49,763 nucleotides of DNA, from contig JAFTZY010000009.1 of the NCBI GenBank assembly GCA_017460955.1, positions 1 through 49,763 on the forward strand. Reading direction: 5' to 3'. Position numbers and translations under genes: made by a program. This document shows positions 45,777 through 49,763 of this stretch, piece after piece (the first letter of the stretch is position 1; the number at the start of each line of letters is the position of its first letter). A model generated the notes under the pieces. It searched no databases and had not been told where the DNA came from. It worked only from the letters and a program-made list of their open reading frames with translations. The DNA is from Oscillospiraceae bacterium. Its GTDB lineage: Bacteria > Bacillota > Clostridia > Oscillospirales > Ruminococcaceae.

Positions 45777-46772
45777 ATGCAGCTGTCAAGAGCGGACAAC
45801 CCTGATTTTGTCAATGAGTATGTGACCCATCTGTCCGTCGTCAAGGGCCTTGCCAAGGGCACGGTCATGGGGTATTATCAGGATCTGCGGCAGTTTCTGC
45901 GCTTTTACATCCTCATGCGCTCCTGCGACAGGGAGATCAGCCCGGAAATGCTCGACAGCGTCTCCATCCGGGAGCTGACCGTGGAGGACATCCGGCGCAT
46001 CACACTCCGGGACATCCACAGCTACTATCATTTCATCGCCACGGCCTGTGACAACCGGGACAAGATCCGCTGCCGCAAGGGGACCTCCCTGCGCAGCTTC
46101 TTCCACTATATGACCACGCAAGCGCGACTCCTCGACTACGACCCGACCACGAATCTTGAGCTGTCAAGGCCCCATCACGCACTGCCGAAATATCTGAATC
46201 TCTCCGAGAGCCTTGAGCTTCTCAAAAGCCTGACACAGCAGGAGGACCACCGCTACCAGATCCGGGACTACTGCATCCTGACACTGTTCCTCAACTGCGG
46301 GATCCGTCTCGGAGAGCTCGTGGGGCTTAACCTGTCCTCGATCAATTTTGAGGACCAGAAAATGCGTGTCCTCGGCAAGGGCAGCAAAGAACGCCAGATC
46401 TTTCTCAATGCAGCCTGTATGACGGCGCTGCACGAGTATCTTTTCGAGCGTATGCAGGTGGATACGGAGGACCCGGCACTGTTTCTGAGCAACCGCAGCA
46501 CCCGCATCAGCCGCCGCAGAGTGCAGCAGATCGTCGAGGGGGCACTCAAGGCAGCAGGACTTGACGGCCGGGGACTTTCCACGCACAAGCTGCGCCACAC
46601 CGCCGCCACCCTCATGTACCAGTACGGGCATGTGGATGTGCTCACGCTCAAGACCATCCTTGGTCATGAAAGTATCTCAACCACGGAGATCTATACCCAT
46701 CTCGGAGACTATTCCGTACAGGATGCCATGGAGCATTCTCCGCTATCAGAAGAACGGCGCAAGGAAGAATGA
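45777..46772 (+). CDS. Tyrosine recombinase, XerC/XerD type
   Basis: A 331-residue site-specific recombinase. The N-terminal SAM-like core-binding domain spans about residues 5-115, and the catalytic domain about 135-320. The catalytic set is visible: Arg in NCGIRLGELVGL, Lys in GKGSKER, HKLRH, LGH and the nucleophilic Tyr in TTEIYTH. Length and simplicity fit XerC/D rather than a phage integrase, and no phage or transposon genes flank it. It could resolve chromosome dimers or act at another site. ATG at 45777 has AAAGGAG ahead. Confidence 0.88.
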   Translation: MQLSRADNPDFVNEYVTHLSVVKGLAKGTVMGYYQDLRQFLRFYILMRSCDREISPEMLDSVSIRELTVEDIRRITLRDIHSYYHFIATACDNRDKIRCRKGTSLRSFFHYMTTQARLLDYDPTTNLELSRPHHALPKYLNLSESLELLKSLTQQEDHRYQIRDYCILTLFLNCGIRLGELVGLNLSSINFEDQKMRVLGKGSKERQIFLNAACMTALHEYLFERMQVDTEDPALFLSNRSTRISRRRVQQIVEGALKAAGLDGRGLSTHKLRHTAATLMYQYGHVDVLTLKTILGHESISTTEIYTHLGDYSVQDAMEHSPLSEERRKEE

Positions 46773-46786
46773 CGAAGGACATTTTA

Positions 46787-46815
46787 TTGACAAATACCCG
46801 AATCTATGCTACAAT
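46787..46815 (+). promoter_or_regulatory. Promoter of the GGDEF/EAL gene
   Basis: TTGACA at 46787-46792, 17 bases, TACAAT at 46810-46815 with TGC ahead (extended -10). It lies just after the recombinase stop at 46772. Confidence 0.82.
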
Positions 46816-46845
46816 AAAAGCATACCGACAAATGGGGGAATCATA

Positions 46846-48570
46846 TTGAACAGCTTACATACAGCCGACAATGAGGCACCGCTTTGCAGCGAGACCTATC
46901 TGGATTTTTACAATGTCATCAGCGAGAACTTTCAATCCGTCGAGGCATTGTGTACTGCCATTTCCACGCATATCTCGCCGATCGCGCAAAAGCTCCGCAT
47001 CGGCTACCTTGCCCTGTCCCTGGATGCCCCCAAGACGCACCTGACGCCGGAGGGTCGGCATGTGGCGCAGGCGATCTACCACACGCTGCACGACAAGTCC
47101 AAGATGCGCACGCTCCATTTCCGGACGGCGGAGGACGGGATGTGCATCGCGATGCTCTGCCCGACTTTAGGCCACACCTGGACGGATGAGGAATTCCGCA
47201 TGGTGCAGTTCCTCCTGAAAAACCTCTTCGTGCTGTGCGGCCGTTCCCGTATGGGGACCCTGCTCGAGCGTGCGACCTCCTACGATTTCATGACCAATGC
47301 CATCAACACCAAGGCCATGATCGAATACGGCAGCATTCTCAAGGCCAGGGGGCAGCTCTCCGCCTATGTGGGGATTTTTCTCAACCTTCGCAATTTCAAG
47401 TACATCAACCAGACCGTCGGCCCCTCCAAGGGCGATGAGATCCTTATCCGCTATACAAGCACCGTACAGGGGCTTCTGCAGCCCGATGAACGTCTGGCGC
47501 GGCCGGGCGGGGACAATTTCTTTGCGCTCGTGCGCCGGGAGCACGCCGATGAATTCCTTGAATTTATTTCCGAGATCCCCATGGACGTGCAGTTCGATGA
47601 GTTCCAGCGCACGTTCATGATCGCCGCGAGCATCGGCGCTTATGACATCGGCCCCGATGATGTGATCAGCCAGGTGCTCAACTTTGCCACCATCGCCCTC
47701 AACGAGGTCAAGCACAGCAGCAGGGATGTCCACTACCTGTGGTACCGTCCGGAGATGCTGCAGCAGATCATGCATGACAAGCAGATCTCTCAGCTCTTCC
47801 CGAAGGCACTGCGCAGCGGCGAATTCATCGTTTATTTCCAGCCCAAGGTGGCCCTGGACAGCCTCCAGCTCTGCGGCTGCGAGGCACTTGCCCGCTGGTC
47901 CCATGACGGTAGGATCGTCATGCCCATGGACTTCATCCCCATCCTCGAGAAGGAGGGAACGATCTGCAAGCTGGACCTGTATGTATTCGAGCAGGTCTGC
48001 AAGACCATCCGTCGCTGGCAGGATGAGGGAATCACGCCGGTGCGGGTATCTGTCAATTTCTCCCAGCAGCATTTGCAGAATGACACGCTTGCTGACAGGA
48101 TCGTTTCTATCATGGAGCAGTATGAGGTGGACAGCCGCTTCATCGAGGTCGAGCTCACGGAGATGACCGGCGCCAAGAACCACGATGCCATGCTGCGCTT
48201 CCTGAAAAAGATGCGTGACCACGGCATCGCCACCTCCATCGACGACTTCGGAACCGGCTTTTCCTCCCTGAACATGCTCCGGGAGTTCCAGATGGATGTC
48301 ATCAAGCTGGACAAGTCCTTTCTGGACCGGATCGCCGCCGGCGGCAACAACCGGGGCGATGAGATCGTCATCGAGAACATTGTGCGCATGGTGCAGGCTC
48401 TGGATCTGCAAATTATTTCCGAGGGTGTGGAGACCAGACGGCAGGCGGACTTCCTGCGTCACGTCAGATGCAATATGGCACAGGGCTTTTTGTTCGACAA
48501 GCCGCTGCCGTCCGAGACCTTTGAAGCACGTCTGAAGGGCGACCGGTGCTATACACTACCGACCGAGTAA
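46846..48570 (+). CDS. Cyclic-di-GMP phosphodiesterase candidate with degenerate GGDEF and intact EAL domains
   Basis: A 574-residue soluble protein. Residues about 1-150 are an unrecognised N-terminal sensor-like region. A GGDEF domain follows (about 155-300), but its signature reads RPGGDNF, so cyclase activity is doubtful. The EAL domain (about 320-565) keeps CEALARW, NFSQQHL, the DDFGTGFSSL metal site, KLDKSFL and SEGVET, so phosphodiesterase activity is likely. Such proteins lower c-di-GMP and can bind GTP through the degenerate GGDEF part. The TTG start at 46846 is chosen for GGGGGA seven bases upstream; the frame is open far upstream within the recombinase gene. Confidence 0.88.
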   Translation: MNSLHTADNEAPLCSETYLDFYNVISENFQSVEALCTAISTHISPIAQKLRIGYLALSLDAPKTHLTPEGRHVAQAIYHTLHDKSKMRTLHFRTAEDGMCIAMLCPTLGHTWTDEEFRMVQFLLKNLFVLCGRSRMGTLLERATSYDFMTNAINTKAMIEYGSILKARGQLSAYVGIFLNLRNFKYINQTVGPSKGDEILIRYTSTVQGLLQPDERLARPGGDNFFALVRREHADEFLEFISEIPMDVQFDEFQRTFMIAASIGAYDIGPDDVISQVLNFATIALNEVKHSSRDVHYLWYRPEMLQQIMHDKQISQLFPKALRSGEFIVYFQPKVALDSLQLCGCEALARWSHDGRIVMPMDFIPILEKEGTICKLDLYVFEQVCKTIRRWQDEGITPVRVSVNFSQQHLQNDTLADRIVSIMEQYEVDSRFIEVELTEMTGAKNHDAMLRFLKKMRDHGIATSIDDFGTGFSSLNMLREFQMDVIKLDKSFLDRIAAGGNNRGDEIVIENIVRMVQALDLQIISEGVETRRQADFLRHVRCNMAQGFLFDKPLPSETFEARLKGDRCYTLPTE

Positions 48571-48579
48571 CCGGCAAGG

Positions 48580-48600
48580 CTGCCCCGCAAGGGCAGTTTT
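48580..48600 (+). terminator. Rho-independent terminator after the EAL gene
   Basis: CTGCCC, loop CGCAA, GGGCAG followed by TTTTG, ten bases after the stop. Confidence 0.75.
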
Positions 48601-48636
48601 GTGTATATAAGACCTACCAATAAGGAGTGAACGATC

Positions 48637-49470
48637 ATGAAGAAAACCAACATCCTGCTTCGTGCCGCCGGGCTGTGCATCAGCGGTGTCCTCCTGTTCG
48701 GAGCCATGCCCGCCTCCGCTGACAGCAGCATCGCGCACGACCCGTCCCGCGATGTCCAGACACAGGGCGTGGGTAATCCCTTCGGCTACGGGGACCGCAA
48801 CACGCCGGAAAACGCCTCCACAGCGGAGATCCGCGCCATTAACCACGCCATGAGTGTGCAGGAGGTCAAGTACGCGCTGTACAAGGAGATCGACGAGCAC
48901 TGGGACCTCATCTCCGTGCGGCTCGGCCAGACCGACCGTGAGAAGGTCTACGCACTCTTCCTGGGCATCGGCACCCGTGAATCCACCCTCGGCGGCAACG
49001 GCGACGGTGCAGACATCGAGACGGCATATTCGCAGGGCTTCGGCGTCAGCTCCGCTCATGCCTACGGCACCCTCCAGACCGCTGTCACGGCATTTGCCGA
49101 TGCGGACCCGACCTTCATGAAGGAGGAGGATGTCCCGGAAATGTACCAGTATTCCCTGACTGAGGCCAATTTCTACGACGCCATCATTTCCGACCATATG
49201 GGCATCCGCAAGATCATGCATTTTGTCCATGTCGGCATGACCGACGAGGGCCTGACCGGTTATCAGGTGGTACGCGGTGCGCTCAAGGGCTTCAACACCG
49301 GCTGGGCCACCTATCTGCCCGACGACACGGGCTATTACAAGGACTACCCCGACGAGATCATTGCACTCGCGCATTGGTACTACGATGAAGGACACCTGTA
49401 CGATAATGTCTTTACCTGGACGAATGACCAGCGTGTCAGTGCCTACCGTGAGGGCGATCCGTGGGAATGA
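48637..49470 (+). CDS. Secreted protein, possibly lysozyme-like, ended by an in-frame TGA
   Basis: A 277-residue exported protein. Residues 1-28 form a signal peptide (KKTNILLRAAGLCISGVLLF, cleavage near ASA-DS). The mature part is mostly helical; FLGIGTREST near residue 108-117 and the HAYGTLQTA segment near 140 recall the Glu-containing and glycine-rich motifs of lysozyme or transglycosylase folds (Glu about 115). That is a weak, motif-level guess. Translation stops at TGA 49468-49470, but the same frame then continues with a linker and dockerin (next entry). The normal product may therefore be longer than 277 residues. TAAGGAGTG precedes the ATG. Confidence 0.75.
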   Translation: MKKTNILLRAAGLCISGVLLFGAMPASADSSIAHDPSRDVQTQGVGNPFGYGDRNTPENASTAEIRAINHAMSVQEVKYALYKEIDEHWDLISVRLGQTDREKVYALFLGIGTRESTLGGNGDGADIETAYSQGFGVSSAHAYGTLQTAVTAFADADPTFMKEEDVPEMYQYSLTEANFYDAIISDHMGIRKIMHFVHVGMTDEGLTGYQVVRGALKGFNTGWATYLPDDTGYYKDYPDEIIALAHWYYDEGHLYDNVFTWTNDQRVSAYREGDPWE

Positions 49471-49763
49471 TGGAGCGATGTGCAGCCGAGCCTGGCGGAG
49501 ATCACCACGGAGACACCGACCGAACCCGTAACGGAAGCCCCCACGGAGCCCGAGACGGATGCTCCTACGGAAGCCCCCACCGAGCCGGAGACCGAGGCGC
49601 CGACCGATGCCCCCGAGCTGCGCGGTGATGTCAATCTCGACGGCAGTGTGACGGTGCTCGATATCGTCACGCTCCAGAAGTACCTTGTACGGCTCGATGT
49701 CCTCAATGCACGGCAGCTTGAACAGGCCGACCTTGACGGGGACGATCATGTGGATGTGACGGA
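49471..49763 (+). other. Thr/Pro/Glu linker and dockerin in the same frame behind the TGA (cut by the window edge)
   Basis: The frame of the secreted protein stays open for 97 codons to the end of the window. It codes first for a linker of repeated T-E-A-P-T-E-P type units (about 45 residues), then for a dockerin: first calcium unit GDVNLDGSVTVLDIVTLQKY and second ADLDGDDHVDVT, the last residues being beyond the edge. A dockerin without its own export signal would be useless, so this belongs to the upstream gene. Whether the TGA is read through, is a real mutation, or is a sequencing error cannot be told. A GTG at 49480 with GGAG nearby could allow restart, but the product would lack a signal peptide. 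Confidence 0.8.

Noticed and set aside
45777-46772. Tyrosine recombinase as evidence of a prophage or integrative element
   Set aside because: No phage, conjugation or attachment-site signals flank it, and its length fits XerC/D.
49468-49470. TGA as a selenocysteine codon
   Set aside because: It lies in a linker region with no cysteine-like functional context and no recognisable SECIS hairpin directly after it.

Overview
The window is a GC-rich chromosomal stretch of a Gram-positive clostridial bacterium, most likely a Ruminococcus-like member of the Oscillospiraceae. Three things point that way. There are two dockerin-bearing secreted proteins, the hallmark of cellulosome-forming ruminococci. 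There is an alpha/beta-type small acid-soluble spore protein. The gene styles are clostridial: strong AGGAGG ribosome sites, TTG and GTG starts, and TTGACA-17-TATAAT promoters that often have an extended -10. No rRNA, tRNA, CRISPR array, insertion sequence or prophage was seen.

Region by region: (1) 1-8238 is a histidine operon, hisZ(partial)-G-D-orf-C-B-H-orf-A-orf-F-imm51-I, followed by a cysteine-rich protein of unknown function. The ribosome site of that last gene lies inside a long hairpin. Neither hisE nor a histidinol-phosphate phosphatase is present. (2) 8246-10514 holds a terminator, a consensus promoter with an overlapping dyad, a structured leader of about 190 nt, and a secreted BspA-type repeat protein ending in a dockerin. 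(3) 10515-21994 is genome maintenance and housekeeping: ligA, an rluA-type pseudouridine synthase (minus strand), radC, uvrB, a zinc-ribbon protein, uvrA, a cardiolipin synthase and an Mrp-type Fe-S carrier. (4) 22125-24198 is a family 2 glycosyltransferase with a membrane-anchored partner. (5) 24287-35447 is a purine cluster: purE, purC, a purF paralogue lacking the catalytic cysteine, a normal purF, purM, purN, luxS, IMP cyclohydrolase (purO type), stand-alone AICAR transformylase and purD. Three small membrane-protein genes are interleaved or follow.

(6) 35469-38896 is uvrC-rsmD-coaD-coiled-coil protein. (7) 39020-41123 is an Lrp/AsnC regulator next to an asparagine-synthetase-like gene that lacks the N-terminal glutaminase nucleophile. 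(8) 41374-43028 (minus) is an ECF sigma factor and membrane anti-sigma pair in visibly AT-richer DNA. (9) 43317-45156 holds two multi-pass membrane proteins and a SAM methyltransferase. (10) 45290-48570 holds the spore protein (minus), a XerC/D-type recombinase and a GGDEF/EAL protein with a degenerate GGDEF site. (11) 48637-49763 is a secreted protein whose linker and dockerin continue in the same frame behind a TGA stop.

Two biosynthetic pathways (histidine and purines), linked in metabolism through AICAR, which HisF/HisH release and the AICAR transformylase consumes, dominate the window. The most unusual signals are the ribosome-site-sequestering hairpin at 7404-7464, the two class II amidotransferase homologues without their nucleophile, the in-frame stop ahead of a dockerin, and the elaborate leader of the repeat protein. 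All family calls come from reading motifs; no database search was possible.
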